The notes under the pieces are model-generated. The model was not told the origin of the DNA and made no database searches. It saw nothing but the letters and a program-made list of their open reading frames with translations. Of a stretch of 5,428 bases of DNA, positions 1 through 5,428 are shown in pieces. Location: the NCBI GenBank assembly GCA_007127695.1, contig SKYW01000002.1:1-5428 (forward strand), in the 5' to 3' direction. The position numbers and the translations under genes were made by a program. How positions within the stretch are numbered: position 1 is the stretch's first letter; every line of letters begins with the position of its first letter. The stretch comes from Balneolales bacterium. GTDB taxonomy: Bacteria > Bacteroidota > Rhodothermia > Balneolales > Natronogracilivirgulaceae.

Positions 1-118
1 CAAAGATGTCCAGGAAAAACTCGCGGTGCGGGAGGTAGGTTTGGTCGATGATGCGGATGTGGTCGTCGATCCACTGGATGGACTGCACCACTTCGGGTTT
101 TTTTATGTTGGGGATCAT
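1..118 (-). CDS. mtnA: S-methyl-5-thioribose-1-phosphate isomerase, N-terminal fragment (runs off the left edge)
   Basis: Only the first 39 codons are present. MtnA converts 5-methylthioribose-1-phosphate to methylthioribulose-1-phosphate in the methionine salvage pathway, in the cytoplasm. The visible residues include SIQWIDDHIRIIDQTYLP at about 13-30, which matches the family's N-terminal pattern of a Trp, a short hairpin, then (I/L)DQT-LP. The catalytic Cys and Asp lie beyond the window and cannot be checked. The ATG at 118-116 follows the xerD stop codon by 9 bases and is in the same frame as xerD, so cotranscription is likely. No Shine-Dalgarno sequence precedes it. Codons 5-7 contain a run of seven A. 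A related eIF2B alpha/beta/delta-type protein is the main alternative; the DQT-LP motif favours MtnA. Confidence 0.75.
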   Translation of the reverse strand, partial: MIPNIKKPEVVQSIQWIDDHIRIIDQTYLPHREFFLDIF

Positions 119-127
119 GTCACTGAT

Positions 128-1033
128 TCAGGCTCTGGGATGAAATGACTTGTGGACTTCTTCGAGAAAGGAACGGTCAATATGCGTGTATATTTCCGTG
201 GTGAGAATGGATACGTGTCCGAGCATCTCTTGCACGGCGCGCAGGTCGGCACCGCCTTCCAGCAAATGCGTGGCAAACGAATGGCGGAGCGTATGTGGAT
301 GGATCTGTTTCTGCAATCCGGCCTCACGGGCCGCACCGGTGACTATGTGCCAAAGGCTCATCCGTGTAAGCGGTTTGCCGCGATAGCTCAGGAAGAGCCG
401 GTTTTTGGCCTCGGCAACATTCTTCCGGAGAAAAGGCCGTGCGTTTTTCAGGTAATCAGCCAGGGCTTTAATGGCCATCCCGCCTACGGGTACCAGGCGC
501 TCCTTGTTCCCTTTACCGATGATGCGAAGCAGCTGCAGTTCGGTTATCAACTGATCGTTTTCCAGTTCCACGGTTTCCGAGGCGCGCAGACCGGTGGCGT
601 ACATCAATTCCAGCACGGCGGCATCGCGCTTTCCGAGCAGATCGGAGCGGTCCGGAGCTTCAAGAAGCGCAACCACCTCCTGCTGATCCAGCACTTCCGG
701 CAATTTGCGTCCTTTTCTCGGCAATTCGATCAATTCTGCCGGATTGGCCGGACACGAACGCTCCATAACGGCAAACTGGTGGAATCCCCGGATGGAAGAA
801 ATGTTCCGCGAAATGGAGCTCACGGACAGGTTCATTGCCAGCAGTTCCTTCAGAAACATCTCAATATGTTCCAGGGTGATGCCTGCCATGTCAGGTATGC
901 CGATATCCCTTCCAATAAAGTCAAGGTAGCGGCGCAGGTCACGCCCGTAGGAATCCAGTGAATTCTGCGACAGACCTTTTTCAAGCTTCAGAAAGTTGAG
1001 GTACTGCTGCCTTTCGTCGTCAAGATAACTCAT
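128..1033 (-). CDS. xerD: Tyrosine recombinase XerD (chromosome dimer resolution)
   Basis: The 301-residue product has the normal length of XerC/XerD. These proteins act as a heterotetramer at dif to resolve chromosome dimers, with FtsK. Residues about 1-100 form the SAM-like core-binding domain (LEKGLSQNSLDSYGRDLRRYLDF). The catalytic domain follows with a full active site: R150 (ATGLRASE), K174 (GKGNKERLVP), H247 and R250 (HPHTLRHSFATHL), H273 (MLGH) and nucleophile Y282 (EIYTHID). LLEGGADLRAVQEMLGH is closer to XerD than XerC, from memory of the families, so the paralogue assignment is likely rather than certain. A chromosomal housekeeping role is favoured over an integrase by the length and by the absence of att-like repeats, an excisionase or phage genes. 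It starts 13 bases after the HD-protein stop and has no Shine-Dalgarno sequence. Confidence 0.9.
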   Translation of the reverse strand: MSYLDDERQQYLNFLKLEKGLSQNSLDSYGRDLRRYLDFIGRDIGIPDMAGITLEHIEMFLKELLAMNLSVSSISRNISSIRGFHQFAVMERSCPANPAELIELPRKGRKLPEVLDQQEVVALLEAPDRSDLLGKRDAAVLELMYATGLRASETVELENDQLITELQLLRIIGKGNKERLVPVGGMAIKALADYLKNARPFLRKNVAEAKNRLFLSYRGKPLTRMSLWHIVTGAAREAGLQKQIHPHTLRHSFATHLLEGGADLRAVQEMLGHVSILTTEIYTHIDRSFLEEVHKSFHPRA

Positions 1034-1046
1034 CGGGGATCAATAT

Positions 1047-3398
1047 TTATGACGTTTCCGAGCCGGTATCTTCATCAGCCGCCTCTTGTTCTTCCTGTCC
1101 CGGATACTTTACACGTCCATGATACATCCCCTGCAGAATGCGGGTAAACACATCTTTTATGACCTTGAGGTCTTTGAGTGTGAGGGCGCAGTTGTTGAGC
1201 TGGCCCTCGGCCAGGCGGTCGTCGACCATGCGGGTGACAAGGTTTTCAAGCTTCAAATAGGAGTGGTCGGACATGGACCGTGAGGCTGCCTCCACGCCGT
1301 CGGCAAGCAGCATGATCCCTGTTTCCTTACTGTTGGGAATGGGTCCGTCATACCGGAAATCCTCCTCCTGGATCTCCTGCTCATTGCCGGATTCGTTCAT
1401 TGCCTTTTCGTAGAAAAACCGGATAAGGGAAGTCCCGTGATGCGTTTTTATGAAATCGATGATCACTTCCGGAAGCTCGATTTCCTTTGCCATGCTCACA
1501 CCGGCATCCACGTGATTTTTAATGATCAGGGCACTCATGCGCGGCTTCAGCTTGTCGTGGGCATTTCCGCTCATCTGGTTTTCGACAAAGTATTGCGGCT
1601 TCTCCATTTTTCCGATATCGTGGTACAGGGCGCCTACGCGGCAAAGCAGGGCATTGCCACCGATACCTGCCGCACCTGCCTCGGCCAGGTTGGCTACCTG
1701 CAGACTGTGATGGAACGTACCCGGCGCTTCGAGCATGAGACGCTTGAGGATGGGTTTGTTGGTGTCGCTGAGTTCGAGCAGCGTGACGTCGGTGGTGATC
1801 CGGAACGCTTTCTCAATGAGCAGGATCAGTGGATACGTCAGCCAGATACCGACAGCGTTGCCGGCAAGGAACGGCAGATTGTCGAAGTAAATGCTCCATC
1901 CACCCACCTTGGTAAGCGTAAATCCTAAAAGTACAATGGCATAGGAGAAGAAGATGAGGCCGGGGGTTGTGATGTAGAACTGGCTGCGGTCCTTGACATC
2001 GCGCACTGAGTAAACCCCTATACTGCAAGCTGTTATGGTGGCCACCACGAATTCAAAGCTGTTGCCGAACATGAGTCCGGCCAGCAAGGCAATGAGCGTG
2101 GTGGTCATGAGCCCGACCCGGGAATCGAAAATGATGGTGAGCAGGATGGGCGCGATGGCAAAAGGTACCAGGTAGGGGGAGAGGTCATCGACCCGTGCCA
2201 CGAAGGCACCGATGCTGTAGACCAGAGCAATGGTCAGGAACACCAGCAGCAGCATGGGATTGCGGTCGAAGATGGCGCGCCGGTAAAGGTAGAGGTAGAG
2301 GAAAAAAAGGAGGAATACGGCTATCACCAGAATGGTTTCGCCAGTGTATTTGCTCCAGATCTCAATGTCACTGGCCCGCTCGGCACGAGCCCTGGCCAGA
2401 CTTTGCAGAATGACATGGCGATCAGGAGTGATGATATCACCGCGGCGAATGATGGTCTGTCCCGCAGAAACCGCACCCTTGGTAGTGGAGATCCTGTCGA
2501 TGCGGTCCTGGATTCTCTGTTCGGTGTCCTCTTCACTGTAAATGAGGTTGGGTTCCGCCACCATGTTGAAAAGCTGCATGCCGGAGCGGACCAGGTCATC
2601 CTCGTATTGCCTGGAAAGCCGCATCCTTGCGAACTCCCTGGAATCCCTCAGGGTACGTACGGTTTGGGCCGACTCTTCTCTTTCGGTCCGATCCCGGAGG
2701 TCCCGTATCGTGATGTCCGGTGTGGTGATAATCTCTTTCGAAATATCGATTATGCCATCGGAAAACAGCTCGCGAAGCAGGTTCCTGAGCACACCGTGCA
2801 GTTCGTTGGCTATGGATCTGCGCGAGGGGTCGTCTGAGGGGGCATAAAGCCGGTCATGGGCATGCAGTGAAAGGAGGGGCTCCCAGGCGTTATCATCCAG
2901 GCCAATTTGGGACCGGTTGCGGGTGCGTATATAATAAAGGCTGTCTTCCAGTGCCTGCTGCGCCGACTCGAGCATGCGCGATTCCTGCCAGTCGGCATAC
3001 GCCTCAAGTACGGAAGTCAGATTGGTGAAAAGGGTATCCAGTTCCCGGAGCGTTCTGGTTTCTGCTTCGTGCTGCAGGATAAAGATGGGATTGGTGTGCT
3101 GGCGGATCTCGCGCTTCTCTGCCTGGATCTCCTCTTCCTGTTTCTGGATGCTGAAGGTAAACGGAGCAGTGAGGTCATCGTCACGCCAGGGTTCCCCAAT
3201 ACTGTAAGCCATTTCCGGGACCTCTGTCCTGGGATAGAGGGCTATGACCAGAACGAGGAAGCCAAGGCTGATGAGAATCTTGGCGACATTGTTCCTGTTA
3301 AAGAACCTGGGGACCTCGTCCTTTTTCATCTTCTCGGTCGTGAAAGGAACGAATATCTTTTTCTTTCTTTGAAGTCCCAGTTTTTCCAGAAAACCCAT
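1047..3398 (-). CDS. pgpH: 7TM-HD membrane phosphodiesterase, PgpH-like (probable c-di-AMP hydrolase)
   Basis: From the chosen start (MGFLEKLG) the product is 783 residues. Order: a basic cytoplasmic N-terminus; one membrane segment at about 38-55; an extracytoplasmic helical domain at about 56-350 of the 7TMR-HDED type (DDDLTAPFTFSIQKQEEE near its start); seven membrane segments at about 354-372, 380-400, 409-424, 428-445, 448-465, 474-495 and 508-532; then a cytoplasmic HD domain. HD metal ligands are visible: H564 (FHHSLQV), H593-D594 (YHDIGK), H629 (IIKNHVDAG), H653-H654 (KTHHGTS) and D700 (LADGVEAASRS). Characterised family members hydrolyse c-di-AMP to pApA; that substrate is inferred here. 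The tail from about 767 is acidic. An in-frame ATG at 3524 would add 42 residues but would overlap the symporter gene by 74 bases and translate through a hairpin, so 3398 is preferred; 3329 (MKKDEVPRF) is also possible. The gene lies 52 bases after the symporter. Confidence 0.9.
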   Translation of the reverse strand: MGFLEKLGLQRKKKIFVPFTTEKMKKDEVPRFFNRNNVAKILISLGFLVLVIALYPRTEVPEMAYSIGEPWRDDDLTAPFTFSIQKQEEEIQAEKREIRQHTNPIFILQHEAETRTLRELDTLFTNLTSVLEAYADWQESRMLESAQQALEDSLYYIRTRNRSQIGLDDNAWEPLLSLHAHDRLYAPSDDPSRRSIANELHGVLRNLLRELFSDGIIDISKEIITTPDITIRDLRDRTEREESAQTVRTLRDSREFARMRLSRQYEDDLVRSGMQLFNMVAEPNLIYSEEDTEQRIQDRIDRISTTKGAVSAGQTIIRRGDIITPDRHVILQSLARARAERASDIEIWSKYTGETILVIAVFLLFFLYLYLYRRAIFDRNPMLLLVFLTIALVYSIGAFVARVDDLSPYLVPFAIAPILLTIIFDSRVGLMTTTLIALLAGLMFGNSFEFVVATITACSIGVYSVRDVKDRSQFYITTPGLIFFSYAIVLLGFTLTKVGGWSIYFDNLPFLAGNAVGIWLTYPLILLIEKAFRITTDVTLLELSDTNKPILKRLMLEAPGTFHHSLQVANLAEAGAAGIGGNALLCRVGALYHDIGKMEKPQYFVENQMSGNAHDKLKPRMSALIIKNHVDAGVSMAKEIELPEVIIDFIKTHHGTSLIRFFYEKAMNESGNEQEIQEEDFRYDGPIPNSKETGIMLLADGVEAASRSMSDHSYLKLENLVTRMVDDRLAEGQLNNCALTLKDLKVIKDVFTRILQGMYHGRVKYPGQEEQEAADEDTGSETS

Positions 3399-3432
3399 AC
3401 GATCGGTCAGAATATGATTTTCAAATATCCGG

Positions 3433-3450
3433 CCCGGTTCAGGAACCGGG
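3433..3450 (-). other. Perfect hairpin abutting the symporter stop codon
   Basis: On the minus strand, CCCGGTTC-CT-GAACCGGG begins on the base immediately after the symporter TAA. The arms are eight bases each and match perfectly; in RNA the innermost pair would open to leave a seven-pair stem with a four-base loop. It is GC-rich but is followed by CCGGATATTTGAAAATC, not a run of T, so it is not a normal intrinsic terminator. It sits 34 bases upstream of the HD-protein ATG. A role in stabilising the 3' end of the symporter message, partial attenuation, or limiting access to the next start is possible; none is shown. Confidence 0.6.
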
Positions 3451-4893
3451 TTAACGGCGGACTTTTTGCAGGATTGATGATATGGTGTGCGATATGGCTG
3501 CTGTTGTGAAGAAAATGGAGACACCTATCAAAGTATACCATGGATACGCGATATTTCCCAAAAATATGATAGCCGTCATCGAAAAGACACACACCAACAG
3601 TGCTATGGTGGCACTGGTCCGGCTTATATTGGTGTAACGGCCCGTAAAGAATGCCCCCAGCAAGCCGCCATAGGTAAAACCGGCAATGGCAAGGCCCAGT
3701 TCGATAACCGGATTTTCCGTACTGGTGAACGATATGGCGAACAAAATGAAGATGGCGGTCCACATCAGCGTAAAACCCCGGGAGATATTCATGGAGTTGG
3801 GCAGTTCCGACAGTTTTGGGAAGACATCGAAAAGGGTGGATGAAGACAGTGCCGAAAGCGAACTGCTCAGCGTGCTCATGGCGGCGGCGAAAAGTCCGGC
3901 AATGAGCAGGCCGGCTATACCGACAGGTATTTCCTCGTTGATGAACTTCAGCAGCACTTCATCGGCCTGGGTCAGGTTGAGCTCGGCGATGGACAGGCCG
4001 TTGTAGTAGCCGTAGATCGCCATCCCCACAAAGAGGAAAAGCACGAACTGGACCAGCACCAGAAATCCGCTGGTGACGATGGCCATCCGGGCCTTCCGGA
4101 GTTCACCGCACGCGAGCAGCCGCTGCACCATCAGATGATCGACCCCGTGCGATGCCATTGAAAGGAACATGCCGCCAAGGACAGCTCCGATGATATTGTA
4201 GGGCTCGGTGAAAACAAAGGAAAGCGACTCTGGCCATACAATGACACTGAGCTTGTCGGCATCCGCCAGCATCGGGATCAACGGATCCACAATATGTGTC
4301 CCGGCAAACCATATCACAAAAGCGCCTCCGAACGTGTATACGGCCAGCTGCAGCACATCAATCCAGATAACGGATTTCAGTCCGCCGTAATAGGTATAGG
4401 CCAGGGTGAGCGCCGCGATGATGGAGATGGATACGGGATAATCCAGACCGGTGATCACCTTGATGGGAATGGCCGCTGCGAAAAGGCGCACACCGTCGGC
4501 CAGCAGGCGAGTCACCAGGAAGACGATCGATATCAGCCGCTGGAAGCCGGGACCGAAGCGCTCTTTGAAAAACGTATAGGCCGTTTTCTGCTCCCCCTTG
4601 AAATAGGATGGCAGGATGAGCCAGGCGACGACAATCCGGCCGAGAATATACCCGAATACAATCTGAAGGAAAACGAAACTACCCAGGTAGGCGACGGCCG
4701 GGATCGAAATGACCGTAAGCATGCTGGTCTCCGTGGCCACCACCGATAGGGAAACGGCCCACCAGGGAACCTTTCCGTCTGTCTTGAAATAGGATGTGGA
4801 GTCGGTAGGACGTCCGCCCGCCTTAATGCCAATGACGACACAGAGCAGTAAATAAAGAATGATAACCAGAAGGTCAATAAGTGTAAGTCCCAT
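3451..4893 (-). CDS. Sodium:solute symporter (SSS/SLC5 family), substrate unknown
   Basis: The 480-residue product is an inner-membrane Na+-coupled symporter, very hydrophobic throughout with about 13 predicted membrane segments, normal for the SSS family. Family signatures are clear: VPWWAVSLSVVATETS at about 42-57 (first core helix, contributing to the Na2 site), YYGGLKSVIWIDVLQL at 168-183, DHLMVQRLLA at 252-261, and AGLFAAAMSTLSSSLSALSS at 332-351, where the Ser residues of the core helix complete the Na2 site. The transported substrate (sugar, carboxylate, amino acid or osmolyte) cannot be assigned from sequence by eye. The ATG start lacks a Shine-Dalgarno sequence and is preceded by an AT-rich stretch; the first helix (IDLLVIILYLLLCVVIGI) begins at about residue 6, which supports this start. 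It lies 66 bases downstream of the STAS gene and upstream of the HD protein. Confidence 0.9.
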   Translation of the reverse strand: MGLTLIDLLVIILYLLLCVVIGIKAGGRPTDSTSYFKTDGKVPWWAVSLSVVATETSMLTVISIPAVAYLGSFVFLQIVFGYILGRIVVAWLILPSYFKGEQKTAYTFFKERFGPGFQRLISIVFLVTRLLADGVRLFAAAIPIKVITGLDYPVSISIIAALTLAYTYYGGLKSVIWIDVLQLAVYTFGGAFVIWFAGTHIVDPLIPMLADADKLSVIVWPESLSFVFTEPYNIIGAVLGGMFLSMASHGVDHLMVQRLLACGELRKARMAIVTSGFLVLVQFVLFLFVGMAIYGYYNGLSIAELNLTQADEVLLKFINEEIPVGIAGLLIAGLFAAAMSTLSSSLSALSSSTLFDVFPKLSELPNSMNISRGFTLMWTAIFILFAISFTSTENPVIELGLAIAGFTYGGLLGAFFTGRYTNISRTSATIALLVCVFSMTAIIFLGNIAYPWYTLIGVSIFFTTAAISHTISSILQKVRR

Positions 4894-4959
4894 GCGTAAT
4901 AATATCCGGTAAAGGAGGGCAGTTGTGCCGAAAAATAGCTGTCGTTTCAGCCCGTATTG

Positions 4960-5313
4960 TCACCCGGCTGCTTCGGAGGCGATGGAGATGCCTTCGGACG
5001 TATCGGAGGCAATGGTAAACACATTGTTGAGTTGAGAGATCTCGAGAAGCTTGCGGATGCGATCAGGCACGTTGCAAAGAACGAGATTGCGATCCAGATC
5101 GCGGTACAGCCGCTGGGCCAGCAACAGCGCACCCAGACCACTGGAATCGGCAAAGGTAACAGCGCCAAGATCCAGGATCAGATGTCCGGTATCGCGGGTA
5201 TTGGCAAGTACGATGAACTGGCTTTTCAGTTCGGGTGCCACTTTGCTGTCGAGCCGCTCCGACTTCAGCGTCATGATGGAGTAATCTTCTTCGGTCTGAA
5301 TTTCAAATTTCAT
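4960..5313 (-). CDS. STAS-domain anti-sigma-factor antagonist (SpoIIAA/RsbV type)
   Basis: A single-domain cytoplasmic STAS protein of 117 residues, the usual length for SpoIIAA/RsbV. Such proteins bind an RsbW/SpoIIAB-type anti-sigma kinase when unphosphorylated and release its sigma factor; phosphorylation of a conserved Ser blocks binding. The motif LILDLGAVTFADSSGLGALL at about 45-64 contains the DSSGLG loop, with S58 in the expected phospho-acceptor position (S57 precedes it). The first strand (KFEIQTEEDYSIMTLKSERLDS) is typical, which supports the ATG at 5313. No partner kinase, PP2C phosphatase or sigma factor is in the window, so its pathway is unknown; in this bacterial group lone STAS proteins may also pair with distant PP2C/histidine-kinase-like genes. 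The start codon lies inside a 21-base direct repeat whose other copy is 96 bases upstream. Confidence 0.9.
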   Translation of the reverse strand: MKFEIQTEEDYSIMTLKSERLDSKVAPELKSQFIVLANTRDTGHLILDLGAVTFADSSGLGALLLAQRLYRDLDRNLVLCNVPDRIRKLLEISQLNNVFTIASDTSEGISIASEAAG

Positions 5314-5328
5314 GTGTTTAAATCAATT
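5308..5328 (-). repeat. 21-base direct repeat, copy 1 (covers the STAS start codon)
   Basis: Read on the minus strand, the core is TTGATTTAAACACATGAAA, preceded by AA; it contains the STAS ATG and second codon. It is identical over 21 bases to 5404-5428's copy at 5404-5424. The bases just outside differ on both sides. It also includes a TGA in frame with the STAS gene. The AT-rich stretch just before the ATG is where a ribosome binding site would lie, but there is no purine-rich Shine-Dalgarno sequence. Confidence 0.9.
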
Positions 5329-5409
5329 AAGATTCATAATGTCACATGGAGCATCCATGGATGTAATCATGTGCCTGTGTGTCCGAAATATCGGCCATGG
5401 ATGTTTCAT
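5323..5409 (-). CDS. Possible 28-codon leader reading frame upstream of the STAS gene
   Basis: An ATG-AAA start supplied by the upstream repeat copy opens a frame beginning MKHPWPIFRTHRHM and ending DIMNLN before a TGA at 5325-5323. It is in the same frame as the STAS gene; the TGA is followed by three codons (TTT AAA CAC) and then the STAS ATG. The sequence around its ATG is identical to that around the STAS ATG for 21 bases, so if the STAS start is used by ribosomes this one could be too. The peptide has no recognised motif, and the frame is short enough to arise by chance. It may be a leader peptide, a non-coding repeat artefact, or the relic of a longer N-terminus. Confidence 0.25.
   Translation of the reverse strand: MKHPWPIFRTHRHMITSMDAPCDIMNLN
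5352..5363. promoter_or_regulatory. 12-base perfect palindrome inside a CACATG/CATGTG inverted repeat: candidate operator
   Basis: CATCCATGGATG is its own reverse complement. It is flanked by CACATG at 5343-5348 and CATGTG at 5368-5373, which are inverted copies placed almost symmetrically (3 and 4 bases from the palindrome). Together they make a nested dyad of 31 bases, 30 bases upstream of the STAS start. This is the shape of a binding site for a dimeric regulator, or of an RNA hairpin in a leader. No regulator can be named. Confidence 0.4.
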
Positions 5410-5424
5410 GTGTTTAAATCAATT
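5404..5424 (-). repeat. 21-base direct repeat, copy 2 (upstream duplicate of the STAS start region)
   Basis: Exact 21-base copy of the sequence around the STAS start, offset by 96 bases (32 codons, so in frame). It carries its own TGA, three codons and ATG-AAA. The match stops at 5424, four bases before the window ends: the following bases are TCGA (plus strand) against AAGA after copy 1. It is therefore not a simple tandem duplication of the whole 96-base unit, unless the second unit has diverged. Confidence 0.9.
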
Positions 5425-5428
5425 TCGA

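Larger units (their letters stand above)
5314..5428 (-). other. Upstream region of the STAS gene, rich in short repeats
   Basis: This 115-base stretch to the window edge has no gene apart from the doubtful 28-codon frame. It holds one full 21-base repeat copy and most of the other, a 12-base palindrome, a second copy of the ten-base word CCATGGATGT (5355-5364 and 5395-5404), and CATGTG at 5368-5373 and 5407-5412. A small dyad CCGA-AATA-TCGG lies at 5383-5394. No convincing -35/-10 pair or Bacteroidota-type TAnnTTTG element was found, so the operon promoter may lie here unrecognised or beyond the edge. Confidence 0.5.

Noticed and set aside
98..104. Run of seven T on the plus strand as a terminator
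   Set aside because: No GC-rich stem precedes it, there is no plus-strand gene to terminate, and it falls inside the mtnA coding sequence.
152..961. Long open frame on the plus strand (269 codons) opposite xerD
   Set aside because: It is antisense to a gene with a complete recombinase active site, and its translation shows no recognisable domain. It is a shadow of codon bias.
128..1033. XerD-like recombinase as the integrase of a mobile element
   Set aside because: No att-like repeats, tRNA end, excisionase or phage genes are visible, and it is tightly packed with chromosomal genes on both sides.
2907..3509. 200-codon plus-strand frame opposite the start of the HD protein and the end of the symporter
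   Set aside because: It spans two real minus-strand genes and the gap between them, and shows no family features.
3399..3524. Upstream ATG giving the HD protein 42 extra residues
   Set aside because: It would overlap the symporter end by 74 bases in another frame and run through the hairpin; the extra residues look unlike a protein terminus of this family, whereas MGFLEKLGLQRKKK at 3398 looks natural.
4938..4953. Small stem GCTG-AAACGA-CAGC followed by TATTTTT (minus strand) between the STAS and symporter genes, as a terminator
   Set aside because: The stem is only four pairs with a weak closing pair, so it is too unstable to call an intrinsic terminator. It could at most be a weak pause.
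5329..5366. Promoter guess TTACAT with CATTAT, 19-base spacing, upstream of the STAS gene
   Set aside because: Poor match in both boxes and overlong spacing; no better sigma-70 or Bacteroidota-type pair was found, so no promoter is called.

Overview
All genes in this window lie on the minus strand, so the transcript reads from right to left. Read that way, there are four complete protein genes and the start of a fifth: a STAS-domain anti-sigma-factor antagonist (5313 to 4960), a sodium:solute symporter (4893 to 3451), a membrane-bound 7TM-HD cyclic dinucleotide phosphodiesterase of the PgpH type (3398 to 1047), a XerD-type tyrosine recombinase (1033 to 128) and the first 39 codons of methylthioribose-1-phosphate isomerase MtnA (from 118, running off the left edge). 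The gaps are 66, 52, 13 and 9 bases, which fits one operon or two overlapping transcription units. No tRNA, rRNA, insertion sequence, phage gene or CRISPR array was seen.

The organism looks like a member of the Bacteroidota/Balneolota/Rhodothermota group. This is an inference from three things: none of the starts has a recognisable Shine-Dalgarno sequence, the recombinase C-terminus (LGHVSILTTEIYTHID) resembles XerD of that group, and a long 7TM-HD protein occurs with a DisA-era c-di-AMP type of signalling gene set. Base composition looks close to balanced by eye. A Na+-coupled transporter would suit a marine or saline lifestyle but does not prove one.

Region by region: bases 1-118 hold partial mtnA; 128-1033 xerD; 1047-3398 the HD phosphodiesterase; 3399-3450 a short gap with a perfect hairpin abutting the symporter stop codon; 3451-4893 the symporter; 4894-4959 a plain gap; 4960-5313 the STAS protein; 5314-5428 an upstream region dense in repeats. 

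The most unusual stretch is that last one. A 21-base sequence spanning the STAS start codon is repeated exactly 96 bases upstream, so it supplies a second ATG-AAA start in the same frame. This opens a 28-codon reading frame that is closed by a TGA inside the first repeat copy. Between the copies lie a 12-base perfect palindrome and several CATGTG/CACATG motifs. This looks like a control region, but its function is unknown. The core genes (xerD, mtnA, the HD protein) are ordinary housekeeping or signalling genes. I do not see a clear new multi-gene system; the best leads are the STAS leader and the pairing of a probable c-di-AMP hydrolase with a Na+ symporter.
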